64,000 nucleotides of DNA, from assembly GCF_024642085.1 (NCBI RefSeq), contig NZ_JAHEBV010000008.1:41971-105970 (forward strand). The letters run 5' to 3'. The translations under genes and the position numbers were made by a program. Positions 55,067 through 63,543 of the stretch are shown piece after piece. This DNA is from Novosphingobium sp. Its GTDB lineage: Bacteria > Pseudomonadota > Alphaproteobacteria > Sphingomonadales > Sphingomonadaceae. A model generated the notes under the pieces. It was not told the origin of the DNA, searched no databases, and saw only the letters and a program-made list of their open reading frames with translations. Numbering within the stretch: position 1 is the first letter of the stretch; each line of letters begins with the position of its first letter.

Positions 55067-56482
55067 TCAAATCGGATTATCCAGCTTGATCACCTTTTCG
55101 CTGGTAATGCGCTGACCGTTCCACGCCTCGCGCGGTTTGGCGAAGCTGGCAAGGACCGGCACATCGCGGCCATAGATGTCGGCAAACTTGCCCATCTTGC
55201 CGTCGATCCCGGTCGCCATGGTGAAATATGTCAGGTAAACCGGGAAGGTCTTGGTCATCGGGACCTTGGTGTATTTGCCTGACAGGTTGTACTGTACCGC
55301 CTGTTCCGGCGTCACGCCGGCACCCAGGATCGCCATGGTCATGCCCAGTTCCACGGCGCGTTCCGTGCGCACGCAGCCGTGGCTGTAGGCGCGAACCGGT
55401 GTGTTGAACAGCGACTTGGACGGGGTATCGTGCAGATAGATCGCATGCGGATTGGGCATGTCGATCTTCATCCGGCCCAGCGAGTTGCCGTCACCCGGCT
55501 GCTGGACCACCAGAAAAGTGCCGTCCTTGTTCTTGGTCACCTTGTAGCCCTGGCGGGCCGCCGATGATGGGCTGGCCCACAGCCGTGCGCCCAGACCTTC
55601 CCCCACCACGATCGACTGCGGCACTGTCCAGGTCGGGTTGAAAACCACATTCTCAACCGTCTCTGCCAGGTTGGGCGTCGCGGTCTTGCCGGGCTTGCCG
55701 ACAACGGTCCGGTATGACCGGATGATGGTGTTATCGACCGTCAGGCGCAGCTGAAATTCGGGCAGGTTGGTCAAAAGGTAATACTTGCCCATCTCGCGCG
55801 GCAGCCAGCGCCAGCGGTCAAGGTTGGCCTGGATCAGGCTGCGCGCCGCCTTGTTAGCCTTTGGCGTTGTTGCGTAAAGCTCTTTCAGCGCGGCGTAATC
55901 GGGATGGGTCGGAGCCAGACCCATGATCGTGCCTTCGATGTCATGGCTGGCCAGCGCTGCGGTCATCAGTTTGGTCACGGTATGGGTATCGACATCCTTG
56001 TCGACCAGGAACCATTGCAGGCGCGACTGCATCCGGGTGCGCCCGTCGCGCATATCTTCAGCCAGCCAGGCGAACGAGCGGCTGGCCTGCTCGTCCAGTC
56101 CGGCACCCGGGCCGGCAAGGATCGCTGCCCGCAGTTTTTCCGGCTGATAGTCGGCAGGGATCAAACCTTCGCCAGCAATATTTTCTATTACCGCCACCAG
56201 CGCCGCGGCATCGGCCGTGGTCCATGCCATCACCGGCTCGTCGATTTGCAGCGGCGCTGTTTCGGACGGCACGGGCGGCGGCGTTACCGGCGGCGCGGGG
56301 GACGGGCTGGACGTTGGTTGCGGAACAATGCTGGGCGAGGGCGCTGGTGCCTGCTGCGCTGCGGGAGCGGGCGGCAGGATACTGGTCGGCTGACTTGCGG
56401 CCTGGGCCATGGCGATGCCGGGCAGGCTCAGTGCAGCCATAGCCGCGCCCCGACCAAAACCCGATTTGACCCGATGCACCAT
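55067..56482 (-). CDS. L,D-transpeptidase (YcbB/LdtD-like)
   Basis: 471-aa periplasmic enzyme forming 3-3 cross-links in peptidoglycan. Signal peptide residues 1-28, then a Pro/Ala-rich linker of about 45 residues, then a substrate-binding region and the YkuD domain with HDTPSKSLF and the catalytic Cys in YSHGCVRTERA (about residue 385). The start at 56482 has GGAGT 9 nt upstream; a longer frame would reach into the divergent gnd gene. Tail to tail with the other L,D-transpeptidase. Confidence 0.9.
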   Translation of the reverse strand: MVHRVKSGFGRGAAMAALSLPGIAMAQAASQPTSILPPAPAAQQAPAPSPSIVPQPTSSPSPAPPVTPPPVPSETAPLQIDEPVMAWTTADAAALVAVIENIAGEGLIPADYQPEKLRAAILAGPGAGLDEQASRSFAWLAEDMRDGRTRMQSRLQWFLVDKDVDTHTVTKLMTAALASHDIEGTIMGLAPTHPDYAALKELYATTPKANKAARSLIQANLDRWRWLPREMGKYYLLTNLPEFQLRLTVDNTIIRSYRTVVGKPGKTATPNLAETVENVVFNPTWTVPQSIVVGEGLGARLWASPSSAARQGYKVTKNKDGTFLVVQQPGDGNSLGRMKIDMPNPHAIYLHDTPSKSLFNTPVRAYSHGCVRTERAVELGMTMAILGAGVTPEQAVQYNLSGKYTKVPMTKTFPVYLTYFTMATGIDGKMGKFADIYGRDVPVLASFAKPREAWNGQRITSEKVIKLDNPI

Positions 56483-56709
56483 TGTAAATTGACTCCGCCT
56501 GAAAACTGGGCGCGCAGCCGCGCCGCGCGTCCGCCCCTTATGCCCGTAACGGCCTTCTTCTTCAAGTATTGCGGCTTGCCACAAGCTGAATTGCGCGCAC
56601 GTTTGCGGCGCTTTGCGCGTAAGGGGGAAATGCTTTGACCCCCGACAACAGGTGGGAGCATAGACCCGCCACATGCGTTTAGCGGGCGATACGGCAAGGA
56701 ACAGCGGCA

Positions 56710-57702
56710 ATGCAGATCGGGTTTATCGGGCTGGGCAAAATGGGCGGCAACATGGTCCGGCGGCTCAGCCGGGACGGCCACCAATGCCATATCTATTCAA
56801 TCGACGCTGCCGAGCGCGCGTCCCTGGCAAGTGAAACTGGCGCGGTTGCCGCAGACAGTCTGGCTGCGCTGGTTGGCGCGATGAGTGCGCCCCGCACGGT
56901 CTGGCTGATGGTTCCTGCCGGCAAGATCACCCAAGGCGTTGTCGATGAGCTGGCAGGGCTGCTCCAATCCGGCGATACGATCATCGACGGCGGCAATTCC
57001 AACTACCGCGACAGCGTGACCCGTGCCGCAAAGCTGGCGCAGCAGGGCTTGCATTTCCTGGATTGCGGGACATCGGGCGGGCTGTTCGGGCTGGAGCGCG
57101 GATATTCGCTGATGATCGGCGGATCGGACCAAGGGGTAGAGCGCGCCCGTCCGGTGTTCGAAACGCTGGCCCCCGGGGTTGACGCGGCACCGCGAACGGC
57201 CGTCAAGGCCGGTGGCCCGCTGCAACCTGGCGAAGCTGGCTGGCTGCATTGCGGCAAGGCCGGGGCGGGCCATTATGTAAAGATGGTCCACAACGGAATC
57301 GAATACGGCATCATGCAGGCTTTTGCCGAGGGTTTCGCCCTGTTCGCCAGCGCCGCCGATCCGGTCGTTCCCGAAGATCGGTCCTATCCCTTCGATCTGC
57401 CCGCGATTGCCGAGGTGTGGCGGCGCGGCAGCGTGGTATCGTCCTGGCTGCTTGATCTGGGGGCTGACGCGTTGGCCGGCGGCAAGGGCCTGGCAGATTA
57501 CAGCCCGCGCGTGGCCGATTCGGGCGAAGGGCGCTGGACGCTCAATGCCGCGATCGAACAGGGCGTGGCGACCCCGGTGATCGCTGACGCCTTGTTTGCC
57601 CGCTTTACCAGCCACGACGATGCCGGCACCGCCAACCGCTTTCTTTCGGCCCTGCGCAGCAAGTTCGGCGGGCACGACGGCGTGCCAATGAAGCAAGGTT
57701 GA
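56710..57702 (+). CDS. gnd: 6-phosphogluconate dehydrogenase, short form
   Basis: 330-aa NAD(P)-dependent decarboxylating dehydrogenase of the short (YqeC/Gnd2-like) type. Cofactor motif GFIGLGKMGGNM (residues 4-15), substrate motif DCGTSGG (about 119) and the catalytic Lys/Asn in GHYVKMVHNGIEYG (about 192-205). It produces ribulose 5-phosphate and NAD(P)H. TGATG overlap links it to the outer-membrane gene that follows. Confidence 0.9.
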   Translation: MQIGFIGLGKMGGNMVRRLSRDGHQCHIYSIDAAERASLASETGAVAADSLAALVGAMSAPRTVWLMVPAGKITQGVVDELAGLLQSGDTIIDGGNSNYRDSVTRAAKLAQQGLHFLDCGTSGGLFGLERGYSLMIGGSDQGVERARPVFETLAPGVDAAPRTAVKAGGPLQPGEAGWLHCGKAGAGHYVKMVHNGIEYGIMQAFAEGFALFASAADPVVPEDRSYPFDLPAIAEVWRRGSVVSSWLLDLGADALAGGKGLADYSPRVADSGEGRWTLNAAIEQGVATPVIADALFARFTSHDDAGTANRFLSALRSKFGGHDGVPMKQG

Positions 57703-58550
57703 TGGTTTATTACCGTTCCGCTCTTGCCCTCGCTGCCGTGTTTTTGGTCGCCGGGGCTGCTTCGGCCCAGGTTCCGGCTGTACCCGGCCCGCCGCCGGGC
57801 ATGCGTGACGATGGAATGGACCGTCTGACGGTAGGATTCGGGCTGGGCATTGCGCCCGACTACGAAGGGTCAGACGATTACAAGCTGCAACCTGGCGGGA
57901 TTTTTCAGGGGCGCGTTGCCGGGATCGATTTTCAGATGCGCGGTCTCAATCTTTACACCGATGTCATTCGCGATGCTCCTGGTAGCCGCACCCGTCTGGT
58001 CTTCGGCCCGGTAGTGCAGATCCGGCCAGAACGCAGCGGATCGGTTCGCGATCCGCGCGTAGCGGCGCTTGGCACCCGCAAGACTGCGGTGGAATTGGGT
58101 GCAACTGCCGGCATCGGATTTCGCGGTGCAGTTATCCCGCCAGCCAGCCTTAACCTTGATGTAACGGTACTGCACGATGTGGCTGGGGCGCATCGCAGCC
58201 TGGTAGTGACCCCGTCGCTTTCGCTTAGTTCACCCGTTTCACGGCGCAGCTTTGCGCGGATCGGTCTGTCGGCGGATCATGTCGGCAGGGGCTATGCCGC
58301 AAGCTACTTCGCGGTTGCACCCGGCACGATTTTACCTGCGTACGATCCAGCTGGCGGCGGTTGGAAAAGCGCCGGAGTATCGCTGCTTTATACCCATGAT
58401 CTGGGCGGGGACGCGCGCAAGGGTCTGGGCGGTTTTGTGCTGATCAACGGCAAACGGATGCTGGGGCGCTTTGCCGATAGCCCGATCGTGCGCGATGCCG
58501 GGAATGCCAGCCAGGTCTTTGCGGTAACCGGATTGTCTTACGCGTTCTAG
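57702..58550 (+). CDS. MipA/OmpV-family outer-membrane protein
   Basis: 282-aa beta-barrel protein. Signal peptide residues 1-23 (ends SAQ), then LTVGFGLGIAPDYEGSDDY, the MipA/OmpV N-terminal hallmark, and a chain ending in phenylalanine. MipA of E. coli scaffolds murein enzymes, which fits the nearby L,D-transpeptidases, though most homologues are uncharacterised. Starts within the gnd stop and overlaps the convergent crotonase by 4 bp. Confidence 0.88.
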   Translation: MVYYRSALALAAVFLVAGAASAQVPAVPGPPPGMRDDGMDRLTVGFGLGIAPDYEGSDDYKLQPGGIFQGRVAGIDFQMRGLNLYTDVIRDAPGSRTRLVFGPVVQIRPERSGSVRDPRVAALGTRKTAVELGATAGIGFRGAVIPPASLNLDVTVLHDVAGAHRSLVVTPSLSLSSPVSRRSFARIGLSADHVGRGYAASYFAVAPGTILPAYDPAGGGWKSAGVSLLYTHDLGGDARKGLGGFVLINGKRMLGRFADSPIVRDAGNASQVFAVTGLSYAF

Positions 58551-59416
58551 GAAGGACCGCGCCACCACGGCGTTTCGGGCATGTCGGTTGAGACTGCCAG
58601 CGAGAAGTCTGGAGTGCGTTTTTCGAGGAACGCGGCCACACCCTCGCGCACGTCCGCCTGCTGGCCCAGCGCGATGTTAAGCGGGGCGTCAACAGCCAGC
58701 GCGCCGCGCGGGCTTTCCTGGGCCGAGAAATGCCACAGCATCCGCCGGGTCAGCGCCAGCGCCACGGGCGAACACTGCTGCGCAATTTCAAGCGCCAGTT
58801 CACGGGCACGGTTTTCCACCTGATCGGCGGGGACCGTCTCGCTGATCAGCCCGGCGGCTAGCGCCTCTGCCGCGGGGACCAGCGCGCCGGTCAGGCACCA
58901 CTTTAGCGCGGTCGAAAGCCCGACCAGCCGGGGCAGGAACCATGCCGATCCGGCTTCGGGGACCAATCCGCGGCGCGTGAAGACGCAGCCGAAGCGGGCG
59001 TGGTCGGCGGCGATGCGGATGTCACAAGGCAGGGTCAGGGTCAGGCCAACCCCCGCTGCAGAACCGTTGAAGGCTACGATCGACGGCTTGCGGCAGTCCA
59101 TCATCGCGGCGATGAAATTGCTGCGCCGCCCGCCTCCTCCTGCGCCGCCAAAGTTCTTCGCGCCATCGCCGCCGGCCGTGTCGAAGGCGCCTGCCCCGGC
59201 CGACACATCGGCTCCGGCGCAAAACACCTTGCCCCGCGCGGTCAGCACCACGACACGAACTGCGTCATCTGTGTCGGCGTGATCGAAAGCGGCGGCAAGA
59301 TCAGCCCCCATGGTCGCGGTATAGGCATTCATCGCATCGGGACGGTCGATCCGGATCCACAGGACCGGTCCGTCGCGTTCCAGAACGACTTGGGTCGTTG
59401 CGGGCAGCGCGGTCAA
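58547..59416 (-). CDS. Enoyl-CoA hydratase/isomerase family protein (crotonase)
   Basis: 289-aa crotonase-fold protein with FCAGADVSAGAG (about residues 65-76) and FNGSAAGVGLTLTLPCD (about 118-134) as oxyanion-hole segments; the typical catalytic Glu of hydratases is not evident at the second site (Gly-Leu-Thr), so an isomerase or other activity is possible. Glycine-rich insert near residue 80-100. Starts at TTG in a TTGA overlap with the P450 stop. Third gene of the FMO-P450-crotonase unit. Confidence 0.85.
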   Translation of the reverse strand: MTALPATTQVVLERDGPVLWIRIDRPDAMNAYTATMGADLAAAFDHADTDDAVRVVVLTARGKVFCAGADVSAGAGAFDTAGGDGAKNFGGAGGGGRRSNFIAAMMDCRKPSIVAFNGSAAGVGLTLTLPCDIRIAADHARFGCVFTRRGLVPEAGSAWFLPRLVGLSTALKWCLTGALVPAAEALAAGLISETVPADQVENRARELALEIAQQCSPVALALTRRMLWHFSAQESPRGALAVDAPLNIALGQQADVREGVAAFLEKRTPDFSLAVSTDMPETPWWRGPS

Positions 59417-60642
59417 GCCGCGGCCTCAATCTGCACCGGCATCGCGGTAAAGCCGTGCAGGAACGGGCTGGCAAGCCGGGTCGGCTTAGCCTGCGGGACG
59501 ATCCGGATGCGCCGCGCGGCAATTTCGGCGATCAGAGTGGTCAGCTGATTTTCCGCCAGCCGTGCACCGACGCAGCGGTGGATGCCGTGACCAAAGCCCA
59601 GATGCCGCCGCGCATTTTCGCGGCCCACGTCAAAGCGTTCGGCATCGGGGAACACGGCCTCGTCGCGGTTGGCGCTGATGTACCACATGACCACCTTGTC
59701 GCCTTCGCGGATGGTCTGTCCGGCCAGCTCGGTATCGGCCAGCGCGGTGCGCCGCATGTGGGTGACGGGCGATTGCCAGCGGATGATTTCCTGCGCCGCA
59801 TTGGCCGCAAGCGCGGGGTCGGCCCGCAGCCGTTCGAGCTGGTCGGGATAACGGTCAAACGCTTCGACCAGCGCAGTCATCGAATTGCGCGTCGTATCGT
59901 TGCCGCCCACGATCAGCAGCGCGATGTTGGCGATACGCTCCATCGGCTCCATGTGTCCCATCGCTTCGGAATGGACCATCCGGCTGAGCAGGTCGTCGCT
60001 GGGCTCCTTGGTCCGGCGGTCTTCCAGTTCGCGGTCAAAGCGGGCCAGCATCTCGCCCATTTCGACCAGGAACTGAGAGCGGTATTCATCGGTCAGGTTT
60101 TCCGCCGAAACGCCGCTGGCCCAGTCCGACCAGCGCTTGATATCGCGCCATTCCTCAAACGGCATGTCGAACAGCCCGCACAGCATGCCCAGCGTCTGGG
60201 GGATCGACACCCGTTCGACCCAGTCGAACGTTTCACCGACCGGCAGGCCATCAAGCAGCTGGTTCGTGCGCGCCTTTACCAGCACGTCCAGCTTCTGCAT
60301 CTGGCTGGGCGAAAAGGCGGGAGAGATCACCCGGCGCTGGGCGGTGTGGATCGGCGGATCCTGCGCGATGAAATTGGGAAAGGCGGTGCCGTTGACTGCA
60401 TCGGCAATGGTGATGTTACCCAGATCCCAGCGCGACGAAAATACGTCATGGCGCAGCTCCACTTCCTGGATCAGGTCATGGGTGACAACCGACCAGTACG
60501 GGCCGAACGGACTTTCCGGGCGGTATGACAGCGGCATTTCGGCGCGCAGCCGGGCAAACGGTTCGCGCCACGTATTTTCGACAAACAGCGCGTCCGCACT
60601 GACATCGACCGGAGTTATCGGGCGTGCGGCAAGGCTGGCCAT
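59413..60642 (-). CDS. Cytochrome P450 (bacterial soluble type)
   Basis: 409-aa heme monooxygenase. The oxygen-binding I-helix is VGGNDTTR (about residues 245-252), EIIR is the ExxR helix, and the heme-ligand loop is FGHGIHRCVGARLAE with Cys about 355. It should hydroxylate a hydrophobic substrate with electrons from a ferredoxin system that is not in the window. It lies 3 bp after the FMO gene and overlaps the crotonase gene. Confidence 0.93.
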   Translation of the reverse strand: MASLAARPITPVDVSADALFVENTWREPFARLRAEMPLSYRPESPFGPYWSVVTHDLIQEVELRHDVFSSRWDLGNITIADAVNGTAFPNFIAQDPPIHTAQRRVISPAFSPSQMQKLDVLVKARTNQLLDGLPVGETFDWVERVSIPQTLGMLCGLFDMPFEEWRDIKRWSDWASGVSAENLTDEYRSQFLVEMGEMLARFDRELEDRRTKEPSDDLLSRMVHSEAMGHMEPMERIANIALLIVGGNDTTRNSMTALVEAFDRYPDQLERLRADPALAANAAQEIIRWQSPVTHMRRTALADTELAGQTIREGDKVVMWYISANRDEAVFPDAERFDVGRENARRHLGFGHGIHRCVGARLAENQLTTLIAEIAARRIRIVPQAKPTRLASPFLHGFTAMPVQIEAAA

Positions 60643-60645
60643 GGT

Positions 60646-62007
60646 TCAGGCATCCTGTGTCATCCGCGCCTTCAACGGCGCACGGTTTCCGGAAAGTGCG
60701 GCGCGTTTGGCGCCCTTGTCCAGTTCCTTTTTAAGTGCGCGGACGTAATGATCGAAGTCGAGCTGGATGGTATGGCGCCGCGCCGCATAATATTGCCCGG
60801 TGTAATATTTTTCGTCGGCCTTGATCACACGGTCCATTTCGGCGGGCTCGGGCGGCTGATAGGTACCGGCCAGATAGGCGCCGACCAGCTTTGATTGCTG
60901 TTCGGCAAAATTGACCAGTGTCGGCAGCGGCTGGGCCAGGCCCATATAGAACAGGTCGGGTACCCCGGGCTTCATGATCCGCTTGAACAGCGGCGGCGGG
61001 CGGTTTTCGGCATCGGCCTTGAAGCTGGGTTCATCGAAGAAGGGAAAGGCTATGTCATAGCCGGTGGCCCAGACAATCACGTCGATCTGTTCGCGCGATC
61101 CGTCAGTGAAAACCACGCCGTCCCCGTCCAGTCGCTCGATACCCGGCTTCATCGTGATGTCGCCCGATCCCGCCCGCACCAGGAACTCACCCGATACCGT
61201 GCCATGGCTTTGAAACGGGCTGATTTCCGGTTCCGGCAGGCCGTAGTCGCTCATCTTGCCGACCAGGCTTTTGATCATCCGCGCGCCCAGCCAGTTGCGC
61301 ACGCTTTTGGGCATCCAGGCCGGAGCCGGGTTCTTGTCGAGCGGCTGACCTTTGAAATACTTCGGAAAAATCCACACCCCGCGCCGGGCAGAAACGAACA
61401 GCTTGCCGGCCATCGGGCGCTGCGACAGCTCGCTTGCAACGTCCATCGCGCTGTTGCCCATGCCCACCACCAGCACGCGCTTGCCGATGCAATCGACCGG
61501 CGCAAATGGCGTGCGGTAGTTGTGGCTGTGAATCTGCGCGCCGGTGAAGTGACCCGGATAGTCGGGGATCCGCGCTGCCCAATGGTGGCCGTTGGCCACG
61601 GCCAATGCGTCATAGTCCTTAACCTCGCCGCTGGGCAGCGTTATGGTCCAGCCGCCGCCTGCCTTGCGCTGCGCCTTTTCGACCCGGGTGTTGAAGCGGA
61701 TATGTTCGCGCAGGCCGAAATGATCGACGTAATCGTGAAAGTACTGCAGCAGCAGCGAATGGTGCGGATAGTCGGGCCAGTCGGCCGGCACGGGATAGTC
61801 TTCAAACGCCAGGCGCCATTTCGACGTGTCGATGTGCAGGCTCTGGTAACAGGCCGAGGTGCCGTTGGGGTTGTTGTAGTACCAGTTCCCGCCGATGTTG
61901 TCGGACGCCTCGAACACGTCAAACGGGATACCGTGATCCTGCAGACGCTTGGCCGTGGTAAAACCGCTGCACCCCGCGCCGATAATGCAGACCTTGGGCA
62001 GTGCCAT
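60646..62007 (-). CDS. Flavin-containing monooxygenase (class B)
   Basis: 453-aa FAD/NADPH monooxygenase. FAD motif IGAGCSGFTTAK (residues 9-20), FMO fingerprint FTGAQIHSHNYR (FxGxxxHxxxY) near residue 155 and NADPH motif VVGMGNSAMD (about 180-189). Expected to oxygenate a heteroatom or ketone. GGGAG lies 11 nt before the ATG. First gene of a three-gene unit, 43 bp downstream of operator site C. Confidence 0.9.
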   Translation of the reverse strand: MALPKVCIIGAGCSGFTTAKRLQDHGIPFDVFEASDNIGGNWYYNNPNGTSACYQSLHIDTSKWRLAFEDYPVPADWPDYPHHSLLLQYFHDYVDHFGLREHIRFNTRVEKAQRKAGGGWTITLPSGEVKDYDALAVANGHHWAARIPDYPGHFTGAQIHSHNYRTPFAPVDCIGKRVLVVGMGNSAMDVASELSQRPMAGKLFVSARRGVWIFPKYFKGQPLDKNPAPAWMPKSVRNWLGARMIKSLVGKMSDYGLPEPEISPFQSHGTVSGEFLVRAGSGDITMKPGIERLDGDGVVFTDGSREQIDVIVWATGYDIAFPFFDEPSFKADAENRPPPLFKRIMKPGVPDLFYMGLAQPLPTLVNFAEQQSKLVGAYLAGTYQPPEPAEMDRVIKADEKYYTGQYYAARRHTIQLDFDHYVRALKKELDKGAKRAALSGNRAPLKARMTQDA

Positions 62008-62049
62008 GTTCGCGCCAACTCCCTTTTTGCCGCTGCGGCAGGAGTATGT

Positions 62050-62065
62050 TTAAGCGCGCGGTTAA
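62050..62065. promoter_or_regulatory. Shared catabolic operator, site C
   Basis: TTAAGCGCGCGGTTAA, 7 of 8 base pairs symmetric, 43 bp upstream of the FMO ATG. It equals site A in 15 of 18 aligned positions. Confidence 0.65.
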
Positions 62066-62074
62066 TGTCCAGCG

Positions 62075-62386
62075 CTATCCCGCCGCGCCCGCTGCGCCGG
62101 CTGCCGCGACCATCGCCTGCAAGGCCGCGACATGCCCGGTAAAGGCAGCGCGGCCCGGCTTGGTCAGGCTGGCCCAGGTGCGCTGCCGCCCGGCAAGCGC
62201 GGACTTGCTTAGCGTCACATAGCCTGCCTCTACCAGCGCCGAGAGATGCTTGGACAGCACCGAATCGCTGACCCCGGTAATCTCTCGCAGCCGCGAAAAT
62301 TCCCCGCTGTCGACCTGCGCCAGCACGGCTGCGATCTGCAGCCGCGCGGTCGCGGCGAAGGCGGGGTCGAGCTGACCGGCGGTCAT
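62075..62386 (-). CDS. Small winged-helix transcriptional regulator
   Basis: 103-aa winged-helix protein (HTH_34/ArsR-MarR-like). TARLQIAAVLAQVDSGEFSRLREITGVSDSVLSKHLSALVEAGYV is the DNA-binding region, whose recognition helix lies in SDSVLSKHL. The start is the ATG in ATGA overlap with the upstream membrane-protein gene. The pair is probably autoregulated through the three inverted repeats at 62845-62913. No metal-binding cysteines are seen. Confidence 0.85.
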   Translation of the reverse strand: MTAGQLDPAFAATARLQIAAVLAQVDSGEFSRLREITGVSDSVLSKHLSALVEAGYVTLSKSALAGRQRTWASLTKPGRAAFTGHVAALQAMVAAAGAAGAAG

Positions 62387-62829
62387 CTTGCTGCCTCGAC
62401 CAGAACCTTGCGTTTCATCCGACCTGCAAGGATGCTTAGTACCGCGCCGGCAATCCCCGCCGCCACCGCATTGGCAGTCAGCAGCCAATCCGGACCACCA
62501 GTCTGCTGGACCTGCGCCTGAAAGATAGCCAGCGGAACAAAGAACAAAAGCGCCAGACCCAGGAACACCCGGCCCTGGCGAAACTTGAAAGTATCGAGCG
62601 CAATGCCGCTGCGGCGCTTGTCATAAACCAGCTTCCACACCGCAGCGAATGTCACCGACAGCGCGGCCAGCGTGCCAATCATGCCGCCGAACCCGATCCC
62701 GGCAACAATCAGGGCCATCAGCCCTGCGCCAAACAGGTGCATCCACCACGGATCGCGCCGCCCGGTGCCAAGCTCGCTACGGCTGGCGGCGATTGCATCG
62801 AGTGCCTGCCGGGCATTTTCGAGTTCCAT
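62383..62829 (-). CDS. Four-helix membrane protein paired with the regulator
   Basis: 148-aa hydrophobic protein with four predicted helices (about residues 30-48, 51-67, 88-105, 118-135) and a short basic C terminus. No family is recognised. It precedes the small regulator in the same unit, a common sensor/antagonist or transporter arrangement for such pairs. GGAGCG precedes the ATG. Confidence 0.7.
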   Translation of the reverse strand: MELENARQALDAIAASRSELGTGRRDPWWMHLFGAGLMALIVAGIGFGGMIGTLAALSVTFAAVWKLVYDKRRSGIALDTFKFRQGRVFLGLALLFFVPLAIFQAQVQQTGGPDWLLTANAVAAGIAGAVLSILAGRMKRKVLVEAAR

Positions 62830-62844
62830 ATTCGCGCTCCTTCA

Positions 62845-62913
62845 CTTTCCAATATGGAAAGCGATAGGCGTCACTTTCCTTATTGGCAAGAGATAACTTT
62901 CCATTTTGGCAAG
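62845..62913. promoter_or_regulatory. Three tandem 17-bp operator-like inverted repeats
   Basis: CTTTCCAATATGGAAAG at 62845-62861 is a perfect inverted repeat (7-bp arms, 3-bp centre). CTTTCCTTATTGGCAAG at 62874-62890 and CTTTCCATTTTGGCAAG at 62897-62913 are close variants. Spacings of 29 and 23 bp between copy starts. The set covers the promoter of the membrane-protein/regulator pair and touches the end of the SRAP gene. Confidence 0.75.
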
Positions 62914-63543
62914 TTAATTTGTGCGGCCGATTTCGTGCAGCAGCGATGATGAATAGGGCGCGATCAGTCTGGCGGCCTGCTGCCAATCGGCGTTGAGCCA
63001 GCTGCGCCACACCGCCGGGTCGGGCGGCAGAATCGCTGGCATCGCATCGCGGCCCAGGTCGCGCCATGCCGCATTGGCCTCGCAGGTCAGCAGCGCAAAG
63101 CTTGGCACTTCGCTGTCCTTCCACACCCCGGCGAGCGCAAACAGCGGCTGATCGGTGCAGCCCAGCCAATGCTGGCGGCGCTTGTTCGTGGCCGGATCGA
63201 CCCGGCCCCATTCCATCATGCTGGTGGCGGGGACCAAGCAGCGGAACTCGCTGTTGCGCAGATTGCCGATCCAGAACGGGCTGTCGGGATTGCGCACGGT
63301 CAGCACCGCGCGCGCGGCTGCGCCAGCCGATGGCGGCGGCGGCACGCCCCACCGCCGCGGGATCAGACGGCGCGGTTGGCGGGAGCCACGCGGCCCGGCA
63401 ATCGCCTCGCGGCCCGCGGTGATTACCGGGGCAAATCCGCCCGGTGCCACGTGCCCGCGCTGCCACGGATCGTCGCCCGCTGCCGCACCGAAGTGCGGAG
63501 CAAACACCGCAACGGGGGCATCAAGACGGTAGAGCACGGTCAT
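62914..63543 (-). CDS. SRAP-family protein without the catalytic cysteine
   Basis: 209-aa protein related to SOS-response-associated peptidase/HMCES (YedK). Family landmarks are RRWGVPPPP, CLVPATSMMEWG (the conserved Glu is present), FALAGVW and DAMPAIL. The invariant Cys2 of true SRAP proteins is missing: the ATG at 63543 begins MTVLYRLDAP, and the HxRMP histidine is replaced by Arg-Asp-Ala-Met-Pro. An upstream in-frame extension has VCGASN but no start codon at that Cys. Probably a variant subfamily that cannot cross-link abasic DNA. Confidence 0.75.
   Translation of the reverse strand: MTVLYRLDAPVAVFAPHFGAAAGDDPWQRGHVAPGGFAPVITAGREAIAGPRGSRQPRRLIPRRWGVPPPPSAGAAARAVLTVRNPDSPFWIGNLRNSEFRCLVPATSMMEWGRVDPATNKRRQHWLGCTDQPLFALAGVWKDSEVPSFALLTCEANAAWRDLGRDAMPAILPPDPAVWRSWLNADWQQAARLIAPYSSSLLHEIGRTN

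Noticed and set aside
59398..60528. Long plus-strand frame opposite the P450 gene
   Set aside because: Shadow of the P450 reading frame; composition rich in His/Arg/Gln typical of antisense high-GC frames.
60895..62142. Plus-strand frame opposite the FMO
   Set aside because: Antisense shadow; the FMO has clear FAD and NADPH motifs.
62777..63466. Minus-strand frame of about 229 codons overlapping SRAP in another frame
   Set aside because: Only the frame ending at 62914 has SRAP motifs; the other would also read through the operator array.
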